NCBI GenBank assembly: GCA_028386065.3
Contig: JAKUCV010001604.1
Location: forward strand, 195,348 to 259,347
Length of the DNA stretch: 64,000 bases
Reading direction: 5' to 3'
Origin: Turnera subulata
Lineage: Eukaryota; Streptophyta; Magnoliopsida; Malpighiales; Passifloraceae
Part shown: one piece after another, positions 37,370 through 50,170 of the stretch
Layout of the letters: every line of letters begins with the position of its first letter
Position numbering within the stretch: the first letter of the stretch is position 1
Notes under the pieces: model-generated
Told to the model about the DNA's origin: nothing
What the model saw: only the letters and a program-made list of their open reading frames with translations
Databases searched by the model: none
Made by a program: the position numbers and the translations under genes

Positions 37370-38378
37370 ACGATTAGCAATGGACTTCCAAGGTCGAAGT
37401 AAATTATCTGAACTGAGACAACGTGTTGGTACTTGGTACAAATTACCCAAGTGAATGAGATTCAAATCCCTAATAAAATCTCAACCAACTACGTCAGATT
37501 GAGAAAGTGAGAAACAGGGTATAGGCATGTGGGTTTGAATGAGGAGGAATTGATTGGGCAAGTGTCAGAAATGGACTAGATAGCCGAAATTAGTAAGTAT
37601 GCATTACATTGGTTGTTTGTTGGTGCTATAAAGTATAAAGTAAAACGGTACCGGCGAGTAGGTGGTCCTTTGCTGTTTTGTTTATTTTATGCCCAACCAT
37701 GATAAATTTTAATTAATGAGAGAGGAACAATATAGTCAAACAATATACGCATATATAAAAAAACAAAGTCAAACAGTAGACATCCAACAGTCATTAAATG
37801 GGGAAATAACTTGGTTGGCTCCAGATTTGGTCTGGATTCGACAACAACCAAAACTCAAACCATCCTAATATTCTTGTCGTGGTCCATTAATGCCGGTAAA
37901 TTTCTACATCACTCGGAGTTGTCATCAAATATGTGGGGTTCATTAATTTATTTGCGTGGATATGCTTTTATCCCGGAGGTTGTTATGTTTCCCATATTGG
38001 TTGATGATTATCATAATCTATCTATATATTAAAAGCAAAATTTTGTATTGTTGAGGATATTTGGCTTTTTTACCGTGCAAAATCTTTTGATATTGTAATA
38101 ATATAAATTTACCATAAATGTTAGTGGTTAAGAGAAGAATTATATATATATATATATTTAAATAATTTAAATTTTTCTTTCATAATAAGAGTTTCAAATA
38201 TTTTAAAATTCCTATCAATTTATTTTCAAAGAATAAATTTACAAAAAAATTATAAATATATATAAATAGTGGCCAAATAATACTTTTAAATTAAATTATA
38301 TGTCTATTTATGATGAAAGGTACTTTTTACAAGAGATATAAATATAATTTATGGGATTAACAAGCGGTAAAAGAGGAG
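37370..38378. other. AT-rich intergenic
   Basis: No supported gene. The frame at 37811-38032 has no recognisable features. Confidence 0.4.
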
Positions 38379-38678
38379 AAATTTTATGGTGGGGACTCCC
38401 CAAGTTTGATTTGTTGTAGACCCCCTATTGATGTTAAGAAATTACCTTTAATTGTTAGCTCTTTCCATTCTAGAATTTATTTATTTCTCTAATTTACCTT
38501 ATACGTTCTCATTCATCTCCTAAAATTTATTTTATTTCTTTATTTATTGTATATTATTTAGGAAATAAATCTATACATTTAATATATATACTTATATAGT
38601 TTAATTATTCCTAATATAACTGAATTTAAGATCAAGTCTACAACAAATCAAACTTGGAGAGTTCCCACCATAAAATTT
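38379..38678. mobile_element. Foldback MITE with about 43-bp inverted repeats
   Basis: aaattttatggtggggactcc...gatttgttgtagac (from 38379) recurs inverted, ending at 38678, with two mismatches by eye. The AT-rich core has no frame. No clean target duplication was identified. Confidence 0.7.
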
Positions 38679-39053
38679 TTCGGAAAAGAGTACTAATTTT
38701 TTTTTTTCTTTCAAGTGGGCAAATTCCATTTGTATGCTGACGTTGGTTTTTGTTTCTTTCTTTCTTTTTGGTCAGATACTTTTTTTGTCGTATTAACTCA
38801 ATGTAGACAGGTTCCAACTTTCCATGCATGTCACTGTCATCTGCGGTGGCCATAGATCTGTCACAATTATTGGCATAATTGAAGGAAATATTTTGCACAT
38901 TTAAAGCCGTACATAAAAATGACCTAAAGTAAAAGAATATAAATACGGAATCTAGAGTAGACCCTAAAACTTACCATCCAATCCAAATATCCCACTTTCC
39001 CACCACATTTACTTGGGCACGGTTCTCTCTCTCGCTTGTTAAGCTGGGCTTTT

Positions 39054-39260
39054 TGGGTCTCTCTTGGACCTCTTAATATTATTATTATTATTATTAGCTA
39101 CTGATTTGTGTAAATATTTCTCGTGGACCATTTTATTATCTTCTGTTGGGCTGGGCTTTGTCGAATCCAGGTAGTTGTAAGTTTTTAACTTTACTTTGGA
39201 AGTGCATGAGATACTATAATAATTAGCAATTATGAAAAATATAATACAATATAATGATTA
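39054..39260. repeat. Duplicated block shared with 55131-55325
   Basis: Both copies carry ctctcttggacctctta, ttatcttctgttgggctggg, ctttgtcgaatcc and gtgcatgagata, followed by ataattagcaattatgaaaa. About 200 bp match with small indels. Confidence 0.75.
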
Positions 39261-39463
39261 TCAATATATATATATATATATATATATACAAAATAAATAA
39301 AATTAAGGCCATAGTGTCTTTCCTCCCCCAAAAGGTTAACGCACAAGGGGAAAGGAAAGAAAAGGAGAAAAACAAAAGAGGAAGAAAACAGAAGACGTAA
39401 ATATGGAAATAAAAGAAAAGAAAGGTGAGGGATCGTGGAATGAAAAGAAAGAAAAAAAAATCA

Positions 39464-40083
39464 GGCAAATTTTCATCTAGCACACTCTAACTTTCGTGGA
39501 GTATCAATTTAGTCTTCCAAATAATTTGTTTATTAAACAATTTCACTTGTCAACCCATTACAATTAAAGCATTGTCTTAAAAAAATAATATTCCGTTATA
39601 TTTTGGCTAGCATCGCATGTGAGGTAGGTATGCAAATTGCTTTTGGTACATGGGTATGTAAATTATTAAAATCACATAATTTTGTTCAAATAAGTTTAAA
39701 TCCTATTTTCAATAGTTATTTTTATCAAAAAATCCTAAAGCTAAACAATCCAGCACTACTAATTAACAAATTCTACATTTTCACTTCTTTTCTAGTTGTT
39801 TTTCACCCTCTTCTCCACCCATTTTAAAACTATCACCTTATCCATTATTCATTCTATTTCTACTTTCTCCATCACTCTATCTATTTTTTCCAATAAAATA
39901 TAATAACGGATTTATAATAGAATGCTTCTCCTTCTTCTGTTTTTGTTTTTGTTTTTTTTTTTAAGACGTGATGCTTTAATTGTAATAGGTTGGCAAATTA
40001 GATTGCTAAAATATTCAACCAAATTACTAGATGGCCAAATTGATACTACACCAAAGTTAGAATGTGCTAAATGAAATTTTGCC
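39464..40083. mobile_element. Mutator-like foldback MITE, copy 2
   Basis: The inverted repeats (39464-39585 and about 39960-40083) match those of the element at 6866-7434, starting GGCAAATTTTC / GGCAAAATTTC. The 9-bp flanks are A-rich and only partly alike, so the duplication is not demonstrated here. Confidence 0.75.
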
Positions 40084-40140
40084 AAAAAGGAAAGAAAGAA
40101 AAGAGTGTCAAGTCGTGATTATTGATAAAAACCGGATCAA

Positions 40141-41658
40141 CAAAATGACCTGAAATGTCCTTCTTTGGTAATGTTCTGAGTGTTCAGCTGTGGTCTAGTG
40201 AGTTTCGAGCGACCACAGGGAAGATAGACAGAGTTGTGGTGTGGGTTCAATTTCCCGACTTCCCGGTAAATAGATATCACTCTAGGGTGTTCAGATTACT
40301 GGGAGATTTGGTCGGCCAGACAATCAAATTGGATGAAAATGCTTTGAATCCGAAGCGTGCTAAATTCGCTAAAGTGGCCGTTTGTGTGGATCTAAACAAA
40401 CCCCTCCAAGGAACTGTGGATCTAGAAGGTGAAGCTATCAAAGTCCGCTATGAGGGACTGCCTAATATCTGCATAACCTGTGGAAGAGTGGGGCACAGTA
40501 TATTAGGATGTCCAGAAGTGCGCTTGGGCAATGGCCATCACCATGTACCACCATCACCCGTGGAGGCAACTGCTGGATACCATATGCCGACGGGTCCTCC
40601 CGCTACCCTCCCCCCTGGCAACCAGGATCGATTGATAGTGGAGAGAGGGGGCAATGGATGAATGTGCCAAGGCACACTCGAAGGACAATAAAGAGACAGG
40701 TTGACGACTTGCCGGTACCATCGTCGCGTCAGAATTCCAGCAATGTTGGCAGCCGTCAAATTACTAGCACTCTGGCATCCCCTTTAGCCTCCCATACTAG
40801 CAATCCACCCAACAGGTTCCAAATTTTAAGTCGTCCTCGACCTGAGGACCAAAAGGCCATCATTACCTCGACCCCGACTATAACCATCCCACCGATACAG
40901 ACCACACCAAATGCCTCCCTAGGAATACCAATTGGACCTTTCCCTCCTCCACCAACAACAAATGATGATGCGACCCCTTCCCAGCCTGAACCCTCCCCGG
41001 CTCTACCTACATTGCAAGATTTCATAGGGGAAGGAACACTCAAACGGTCCAAGAACAAGCTTTCTACCCGAATCCCTAAGCAATCCAACAAAAAACCTCA
41101 ACCCCTGAAAATCTCGAAGCTTATATCCAAGGAAACTCCCAAAAGACAATCCCTTCAAGATGTTTCCAATACCAGCACCTACTTGTCTAATTCAGATGTT
41201 GTCCAAACCCCTATTGGACCTGTCCCCTCCCCAGTTCCTTCCTCTGCCATTTACCCCGCTGTCTCTAACAATTTCAACCATCCAACCCCGCCCAGGCCCC
41301 GCAGAAATCAGAACCACACGGCAGTAGTCCTTACAGAAGACTGCCATCGCATGATTTTCTCCCCTGGTGCATCCAGCTCCGATATGAGTTTGGATCGACC
41401 GCCGAATAGTCACCAGCACCACTGACCTGGCTAGTCATCCGACCTGTTTGGTTTTTCATTTTGTGAGGTGTATTCGCAGCAGATTTTATTCTATGTCTTG
41501 TATGTTTGGGGATTATTCCCTAGTGATGATTTTCATCTCATGTACTAGTTAGGTACCTTGTCCAAGATAGGAGTCGAATTGAGCTATCGATTCCTAATCA
41601 TGTACTTAGCTCACGTATATTTATCGAATATACTTCCCGGTTTCGACCAAAAAAAAAA
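40141..41658 (+). pseudogene. LINE ORF1-only copy (DUF4283 plus CCHC zinc knuckle)
   Basis: The frame 40155-40661 has a DUF4283/RRM-like part (VVVWVQFPDFPVNRYHSRVF, then KLDENALNP) and a zinc knuckle, CITCGRVGHSILGC (CX2CX4HX4C). This is the nucleic-acid-binding ORF1 of plant L1-type LINEs. The frame breaks near 40640-40660 in a G-run and continues in another frame (QWMNVPRHTRRTIKRQ) to the stop at 41423-41425 as a Pro/Ser-rich basic tail. About 220 bp of 3' sequence and an A-run at 41648-41657 follow. ORF2 is absent, so this is a 5'-truncated or deleted, non-autonomous copy. Functional domestication is not supported because of the frameshift. Confidence 0.7.
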
Positions 41659-41817
41659 GGAGATCAAACCACTAAACTAAGTTTTGAGTAATGATATTTT
41701 ATCATTATTATGTATAAGAAATAAAACCTAAGGGGAGCCTGGGTCCCTGATTGCCACATAGATCGGCCCCTGCCTCGTAGGGATATTTTTTACTTTTAGC
41801 AAAGTCCATTGCAAGCC

Positions 41818-41894
41818 TGAAAAATCAACTTAGGCTTAAAAATTCTATAAAATTTTCTGGAGCGTCAATTGACTCTCGAAATCAAATTCCAAAG
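41818..41894 (-). repeat. Old LTR remnant, left part (split by copy D)
   Basis: aaaatcaacttaggcttaaaaattc...ctcgaaatc resembles the inverted start region of the LTR family (compare 28178-28240). It appears to continue at 44969-45060 after copy D. Confidence 0.5.
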
Positions 41895-41899
41895 CTCGG

Positions 41900-44800
41900 T
41901 GTAACAGTCCGGGTAAAAATTTGTATTTTAACCGGGACTGTAAAAATCGTTATACAGTGATTTACCTTTGAATTTAATCTTGGGTAATAAATTCAAGGTA
42001 AATCGGGTATCGTCTTTCGTAACCGAGGTTTTTCCCGCGCTCGGGATTTTTTTGTGGATTTTTTAGACCAAAGTTGGTATTTTTCGGGTCCTGGAATCCT
42101 CAAAAAAATTTGGTTAACCGTGACGGAGTAGACCAGAAATATAATTAAGTGGGTACATCAGTTATTTTCTGGTCCGGACTCGACACGCCTGCATAATTGA
42201 GGCGGCTCAATTATGCAGGGCTGCCGTCTTTGTTGCCCGTGATGCACCTGCTATTTCTTCCTGCTAAACCTTGCTCCCTGCATGCTTTTGCACCCAGTAC
42301 ACCACCATCATCTCTTCTTCTTCAAACCCAGCTATCCTTTTTCCTGCAACCACCAAAAACACCCAGTTTCCTTCCTCACTCACAAAACTAGAAAAATAAA
42401 GAGACAGAAAAACAAAACACACCACACCAACCGACCGGCCGCCACCACCATCGACTACCTCCACCACCTGCCGCCTCTCCTCCTCGTGCTCACGCCGCCC
42501 TCCATTGCCAAGCCAGCCTTGCCGCCGCTTGGACGAGACGACCGACGCGCCGAGCCGACAGATCTGTCACCACCTCCTGCCAATAGCGACGCCGACCACA
42601 CCGCTCTCCCCTCCACGTCCAGCAGGTGACGCGAAGTCGTGACACCGCCGCCAGCGACCCGCCTTCTTCCTCTACTGCAGATCGCCACCGCTGGCAAGCC
42701 GCCATCGACGCCCTCGCGTCCTCTCACAACCACACCGACGTCGCCGCCCGTCTGCTCACCTCGTCGCCTCGATCGTGACGCCTCCTCGTCGCTGTGCCGC
42801 TGCCGTTTCCGTCCTGCGCCACACCTCCCGTGCGCCGTCGCCGCCTTTTTCCGTTCGTGCCGCCGCATCGTCAGCAAGGTGAGCAACCCGGGGTTGTTGA
42901 CGACCCGGATAAATGGGTCGCGGGTCGGGTTGACCCGAGTTGTGTTGGATTTTTGGAGCTGATGGGTCGCGGGCCGGGGTTTGGGTTGTGTAGCTGGGCC
43001 TGTGCGTGGGCCTGCACCTGGGTTCCTGTTGGGACCTGGGTTGGCACTGTACAAGGCCTGGGCTGACAGTATTTGGCCCAGTCCGGGAATTTAAAAAAAT
43101 AATAATAAATAATAATAATAACTATTATCTGAGAATAATATATATATATATATATATTATGGAATATATATTTTCTGGGAAAAATAAATCTATAGCATAT
43201 GGTTATATTTTGTGTAAATAAATAAAGTAATTAACATGTTATATTATTTTCAAGAAACTAAGGTAATTATGTTATGGTTATTTTAATAATAAAATGGTAA
43301 GAATGAGTTATAGTATTTTGAAAAATATATATATATGAAGTATATGAATATGTTTTACTGGAAAAAATGGTAAAATGATATCACTAACATTATTTTGAGA
43401 AAATGTAATTATAATATGAATTTCCTTTGAAAAATTATTATAAGAGTAAATAATTTTAGAAAAGGGATATATATACTATGAAAATTTTTTTTGGAAATAA
43501 ATATGGTATTGTATATTCTGGGGAATATTACACTAAGTATATATAATAATATCTTTTTGAAAATAAATAATAATATTTGGTAGTTATATTTTAGCAAGTA
43601 TAATAATTTTATGGAGATAATGACGTATAACCAAGGGGGTTTAATTTATAATTTATGGCATCATAGCATACCTATTATGTGCATCTTATGTCTGCATTTA
43701 TTATTTGTTATATAGGAGTCGATATCGAGCAGTTTCTGTGGAATCGGTTTTGGAACCTGTTGAGATTCCATAATTGATAATCGGCTAAGGTGAGGATAAG
43801 TAAATATTTATATACTGCCCGTGGTATCAAGTTGCTGTTTTTTAACTATGTGTGATGTTTGTTGGTGTGATACTTTGTGGCTGTGAATGGTTTGTTGAGA
43901 GATGAATTAAGTTGATAATTGTTGCCGTTGATGTTGCTGAAATTACTGCTACTGTTGATGTTATTGATGATGTTGGAATTGTTGGTATAAGTAAGTTTAT
44001 TACTGTCGTTGTTGACTGTGAGAATTGTGTGAGTTGAGTACCGGGGGTACTATTATGTGATGACAGTTTGGTTAAGTTATTATCCAGACGACCGGAGAGA
44101 CGTGAGCCTGCTGGGGATAATAAATATGGGTCGGTTAATAGTAATGTGGAAGAAGTTGAGGAAAAAGAAATAATAAAATGGAAACACTTAGACCTCTAGT
44201 AAGTCACAGTTAAATGTTGGAACAGCCAGATGGTAGTCTGTTATTTTATGGTGCTGGGGGAGAGTGTGCTTGGGGTCTGCTCCCTGTCTGTACCAATTAT
44301 TATTTTAGGCGCTAGGGGAGAGTGTGCTTGGGGTCAGCTCCCTGTTTGTGTCAGTTATACGTAAAGGTACCAGGGCGGGGTCCACGGGCTAGCTAGCTTG
44401 ACTACCTGGTGATGGCCACCATTTAACTTGTGATAGGGGCCCTGATAATAAAATTGGAATAGCGTGTCTAGAATCACAAGTGTGTATTTAAGTTTCGTGA
44501 GAATCTTAGTTAATTGTTGGTGACGTGACTTGGAAATTTACGGTTGCTTGTATATGTATATTTGCTTATGGGTTTTACCCAGTGAGCACTTCGGACTCAC
44601 CCCTCACCTGCGGGCTTTCATCCCGTAGGTTGAGTTATTTGTGGTTCAGGGTTGGTGCATTCCAGACAGGCTGCGGCGTTATCCCTCGGACAGGGCTAGG
44701 ATCCATTAGTTTGCATCAGGTTTTGCATATGGTGTTTGAGATTAAATGCTTCCGCTGTGCTATATTTTGGGTCCCCGGGCTCGGGTGACGTGTTTTTGAT

Positions 44801-44963
44801 ATTGGACCGATGGGCCGGATTTATGTGTTGATGTCCCCGAGATCGGGTGACGTGTATTTGATGTTGGGCCGTTATTTCTGATATTTACATTGTTTGTGCC
44901 ACCTGTCGGCATTGTTGTTCGGTAATTGCTGTTTGTCGGGTAAATACGGATCGGGTCGTTTCA
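41900..44963 (+). mobile_element. Solo-LTR copy D (3.1 kb) with perfect target duplication
   Basis: TGTAACAGTCCGGG...GATCGGGTCGTTTCA, flanked by ctcgg at 41895-41899 and 44964-44968. It has two copies of the 'ctgggggagagtgtgcttgggg' module (44250-44345), a donor-like site at 42879, an acceptor-like tatag ending at 43715, a second donor after 43789, and the hairpin at 44607-44629. The frames at 42197-43066 lie in the leader of the LTR. Confidence 0.92.
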
Positions 44964-44968
44964 CTCGG

Positions 44969-45126
44969 TTGGTGGTAAAAAAATTTCAGAAATTAATTCC
45001 GAGTAGCAGAAATTTTAATTTACAGCGGTAAAAATTTTATTAACTATTATAAAGGTTAAATTGACACGGCAAAATTACAAAACAATTTTCCGAGTCGTTA
45101 AAGGTGCCCACACTTTCGGTGGCCAA
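44969..45126 (-). repeat. Old LTR remnant, right part
   Basis: The sequence ttaattccgagtagcag...aatttacagcggtaaaaat resembles the inverted LTR start region and seems to be the continuation of 41818-41894 across copy D. It ends at the insertion point of copy E. Confidence 0.45.
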
Positions 45127-48123
45127 TGTAACAGCCGGGGTAAAAATTTGGTATTTTTACCGGGACTGTAAAAGTCTTTTTACAGTGATTTACCGAAAGA
45201 ATTAATTTTGGGTAATTAATTCAAGGTAAATCGAGCGTCGTTTTTCGTAACCGAGTCTTCTCCCGCGCTCGAGATTTTTTCGTGGATTTTACGGACCAAA
45301 GTTGGTATTTTTCGGGTTTCGGAATCCTCAGAAAAATCACAACGAAAAAATAACTAAGGGGGTATCAGTTATTTTCTGGTCCAGACCGGACTCGTTCCAT
45401 AATGCAAACAAGCTGCATTATTGAACGTTCACAGGTTGTACAGTGTTTTCATCGTTATAAAAAGGAAGCAGGAGAAGAGAGGAAGAGGAGAAGAAAAAGA
45501 AAAAGAGAGAAAAGAAGAGAAAAAAAAGAGAGAATAAGGAAATAAAAAAAAAAGAAGAAAAGAAAAAAAAGGGAAAAAAACCAGAAAAACAGAGAGGGAA
45601 AAAAAGAAAGAAAAAAAGGAAAAGAAAAAAAATACTAACTACAAAACAGAAAATAAAAAAAAAAAGAAAGAAAATAGAAAAATGAAAAAAAGAAAAAAAA
45701 GATACTGCTCATCGTCACCCCGAGCTTCCCCCTGCTACTGTTCACCCCGTAGCGTTTCGCGCCGCCGTTCGCTGCACCGCCGCCACCAGCCTCTTCCCCG
45801 TGACGTCGCCGACCTCCCACAGCCTCTTCCTCCCGTTCCCGCTGCGACACGCACCGCCTAGGGCCGTTGACCCGCGAGCAGACCCGTGGATCCAGCTCCC
45901 TCGCGCCTGTCGCCTCTTGCCGACGACGCAACGCCGCCTTTCCACCGCCAGAGGAGTCGCCTCAGCCTCGCAGACCCCGCGCTAGCCTTCCTCTCGCCCG
46001 TCCCTGCCGCTCGTCGCGCCGCCGTCGCTGAACCCGAGGTGAGGCCGCGTTCGACCCGTTTCCTTGGCGGGTCGCGAACCTGGTTGGTTGACCTGGGTTA
46101 CGGGTTGACCAGCCATTTAATTAAAAAACATATATATATTTATATATCAATTTTGTTGGTATTTATGTTTGGAAAAAAATATATATTTTTGAAAAAATAA
46201 AATAAGTTATAATTATGGTTGTGGAAATATATATATATATATATATATATGTACTTTGAAAATTAAAGGTAATTATATTTTGTGTTGGAAAATATTATTA
46301 TATATATATTTAGAAAAAAGTAAATACTATATATATCTTCTGGAAATTACAAATACGTTATTATTTTTCTTGGGAAATTATGGTAATACCTCTGGAAAAT
46401 ATATATAGTGTACATAATTTATATTTCTGAAAAGTATATAATTATGTTGTTATATAATTGTTTTTTTAAAATGTATCTTGACTTTAGAAAATATATGTAT
46501 ATTTATAAATTTGTATTTATTTTCAGAAATAAGTTTTTTATGAATATATATTTTCTGGAAATAACGTATATAGCATATGATTAATATATATATTTTTGAG
46601 AAATAATAATATTTGGTAATTATATTATGGTAAATAGTTTTATAAAAGTATTTTGGAATATATATATATATGCATATGTTATCTTTTCCAGAAAATTATG
46701 GTGATTATATTTTGGGAAAAGTATAATTAATTTATGAAAATATTTTGAAAAGAGTTTTAATTAAAGTATGGTACCGGAGTCATATTCGGATATACGTACG
46801 GTATAATATTTTCGGTAAAAGATGATAAAAAAGGATATGAACCGGGATGGGTTTATTTCGCAGTATTGGCATCATAGTATACCGATTATGTGTATTTATG
46901 TGAGCATGTTGTCTTGTTGTATAGGTTTGATATCGGACAGTTTTCCGAGGAGCCGGCTTGGGACCAGTCATTGTCTCCGGAGTTGAGTAATCGGCCAAGG
47001 TGAGGATGGATTTCCTTCAATATGTGCCTGTATTACTCGGTTATTGTGTTTGATGATTATTGCCCTGTTGGTTGTTGCATTTGCTGTGGTTTGATTCGGG
47101 ATGTTTATCCTAGTGTCCTGATTGTTTTGGGATGTTTATCCCCATACTTTGAGTTTTGGATATTTATCTTGTGTCTTTTGGTATAAGAATAATGGAATAA
47201 TTAGTAAATTGTGATAAGGATGTCGATCCTCGATTTTGGATGGGATGTCTATCCCGGTATTTTGGTTAGGGATGTTGATCCCTGTGATTTGGTTTTGAAT
47301 GATGATAATATAATTGTCACGTGGTAAGTAGTGGTACGACTCGATAGTTTTAGACTGTTTTATGGTGGCCATGACCTGGGTTACTTGTGATAAGCATGTC
47401 TATGCTTGGGATGTCTATCTCGTGATTATGTTTGCGATGTCTATCCCTGGGTTACTATTTCGGGATGTCGATCCCTGGGCTCTCTTGGATTTGGTCTGGC
47501 ACCCGAAATATGTTGATAACCAGGTCTGACCCTAGCTTATCCGTGACGGGGCCCGGAAAGATAAAATTGGAAAATGGATTTTTGTTTAAGTCTTTTTGGT
47601 CTTGGACTGGTTTCGGGTCTTGTCTTTTGGATTGGTGTGTTTTGGCTGTTAAGCCTGTTTTCGACTTGAGTAATTTATAGTGTTGCATATTGATTGTCTA
47701 TCCATGGTTGTGAGCACTTCGGACTCACCCCTCACCTGCGGGCTTTCATCCCGTAGGTTGAGTTATTTGTGATTCAGGTTTGATGCATTCCAGACAGGCT
47801 ACGGCGTTATCCCTTGGACAGGACTCGTATCCATTAGTTTGCATCAGTGTCGCATACAGTGTCTTTGTGAGTTATTAAGTCTTCTGCTATGCTATTTATT
47901 GCTATTGTTGGGCCATTGGGCCGGTTATGATGTTATTGATGATCCCGGGTTCGGGTGATATGTTTTGATGTTGGGCCGAAGGGCCAGATATCTATTGTTT
48001 ATATTTTGGGTTGTTGAGCCAATTTTTTGTTGTATACACTGTATGTTGGGCTTTGTCTGGTTGGGTTGTTACAGTTCCGGCACGTGTTTACTGTGTATGG
48101 TAAATATGGGTCGGGGCGCTTCA
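45127..48123 (+). mobile_element. Solo-LTR copy E (3.0 kb) with perfect target duplication
   Basis: TGTAACAGCCGGGG...GGTCGGGGCGCTTCA, flanked by gccaa at 45122-45126 and 48124-48128. It has a purine-rich tract (45470-45710), a donor-like GTGAG at 46039, an acceptor-like atag ending at 46924 and a second donor after 46999. About nine gggatgtnnatccc dyads lie at 47099-47475 and the hairpin at 47735-47757. The frames at 45635-46200 lie in the leader. Confidence 0.92.
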
Positions 48124-48279
48124 GCCAAATTAATTTTTTTTTAGGGGATCATATCGCTTTTGAAAATATATAATCTACAAAAATTGATAAAATAATATAG
48201 TTGTAACGGAAAAAGGCAAAAAATATCCGGTTTGGAAGGGGAAAGCGAGAATGCCTCCTATTATTTAATTGTTCCAAAC

Positions 48280-48324
48280 AAGACATAGCATGCTGTTGGT
48301 ATCAAAAAAAAGACATAGCATGCT
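48280..48324 (+). mobile_element. Tail-only micro-insertion
   Basis: aagacatagcatgct (48280-48294 and 48310-48324) flanks gttggtatc plus an A-run. It resembles the 3' tail of the SINE at 14331 (ttgtatc-poly(A)). Confidence 0.7.
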
Positions 48325-48471
48325 ACCTATAAATTTCATAATTATACTTAGAAGAACAGTAAAAAAGAATATGAGGAAGTGAATATCTTCTGTATATTCA
48401 GTATTAAATAAACTTACAGCAGCCCTCAGGCTTATTAGTAGTATAAGAGATACAAATGTAGGAGGGGGAAT

Positions 48472-50170
48472 TCTATGGTACCCACGGTTATGTTTAGGAT
48501 ATCAAAAGGCTCAAATGGACCAATAAGAATAAAATATTTTAAATTTATAATTATTAATTTCATTAGTAGTCCTTTTAGATTATTTAATTTTTTTAGGTAA
48601 AAAAATTTTAAAAAATTATATTTTATGCCCTATAATTTGTAAAACTACATTTAGTGCCTAACATAAAAAAAAAAGGGTATCTTTCCAAAGATTTTGTCAT
48701 GGTTCGGACCATGACCTATATTAATTAATATTTAATTTATTCTTTCATATTTGAGAATTTTTTTAAACGTAAAAATTTTTAAAATTCCTTGTTGTAGATA
48801 TTATTATAAAATACTTTATTTTTTCTACTTTACTTTTTTTAAAAAATTAAACATGTAAATTTTCAAAATATTTGTTTTTTATAATATTATAAAATATTTT
48901 GATTTTTTATACTATTTTTTGTGCTTATTTATATTTTTTAGTAATTATAAAATAATTTAATTTTTGATACTATTTTTTATGTATATTTTTCTATCATATT
49001 AGGAAAAAGAGATGAAAAAAATTCGAAACAAGAAAATATGAAAAAAAATATTTATAACTTGATAAAAATTTACGTGGCTATGAATTTATAAAAATATTTA
49101 TTTGTGTACATTACATAGAAATGCTTTAAAAATATAACTCAAAAATTAATTTTATTTTAAAGAAAGACTACGCCGGTCGGTTCTACGGGCGGTGAACTAG
49201 TTTCAACAGTAATTTATTTACCTTTTCTAGGGGTGGTTCTACAGGTGATTGATTTGGATGTAAGGGACCTCCTCCAGGAAACTTTGAGAATCGCTCATTT
49301 GCTTTTTCTTTGTCAAACATAGAAATACTCTCCTTTGTAGCTATTCTCAACTGTTGTATAAATCAGTATTTTTCACAAATTGTTAGAAAATAATTTCAAA
49401 TAAGAGAAAATGACGAACGGGAGAAAAGAATAAGCATACGTTAGTATTGTCAATAACATGATGGTAATTTGGACAAGTTTCAATTGGATTGTTTTTCCAT
49501 TCAATTCTGTCTGGATGACAAGATGCACTCTGGATTTCACTTGCGAATATATTACCATCAAGCAAACGTGGCATAATCGAAAACAAGAGCTAAAATGTTA
49601 GTAATAAACATCTCAAAATCTTAGGAACGAACAAATTTCAAGATCAGCTCTAATCTAATGCAAAAGAAAAACAGTTTGATACGGCTGGAACGAAAAATAA
49701 TATTCTAGAGGCGATGTTCAATATGTAAAAGGCAAAGATATAAGGCTAATAAACAGTTACAGGCAATTGGTGGGAATTCTTCCCTTGTCAACTTCCCAAC
49801 TAACGAAAACATCAAAAGTAGGTTTAATGCAAGTACATAAGAGAAATATGGGTGCTTTAACTTATCCAGACATGGAAGAAGAGTGATGAATCAAACGATG
49901 AGATTTTGACTTGTTTGAATTTTCTCTGATTCTCTATTTTTGTTTTGTACGAGATAGATTAGGGATGGATTTGTGATTATTTAGGGATTTTAATATTGGT
50001 ATAATATTGTAAAAAACAAAAGAATTGGGTATTTATTATTATTATTAACTTTGTAGAACACATTAATAAATAAAATTTTTTAAAATCCTTATAAATTTAA
50101 GTGTTATGATATCATTGGTCCACTTCAACATGGGTTTGGTACCCTAAACATTAGCCTGGGTACCATAGCA
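48472..50170. mobile_element. TIR element with possible captured exons
   Basis: Left end ctatggtacccacggttatgtttagg...tggaccaat. The right end, read inverted, is ctatggtacccaggctaatgtttagg...tggaccaat, so the inverted repeats extend about 60-100 bp. The target duplication is not clear. The interior is AT-rich except for two exon-like segments on the minus strand at 49440-49590 and 49222-49350. No transposase is recognised. Confidence 0.55.
49222..49590 (-). pseudogene. Two exon-like segments of an unidentified gene
   Basis: On the minus strand 49440-49590 is open and ends at a donor-like gtatgc. It encodes a stretch with FASEIQSASCHPDRIEWKNN and ETCPNYHHVID. A second open segment, 49222-49350, lies between tacaacag and gtaaata and reads LRIATKESISMFDKEKANE, then FPGGGPLHPNQSPVEPPLEK. 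The composition and splice-like borders look like genuine gene sequence within an AT-rich element. I do not recognise the family. No start, stop or further exons were found. Confidence 0.4.
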
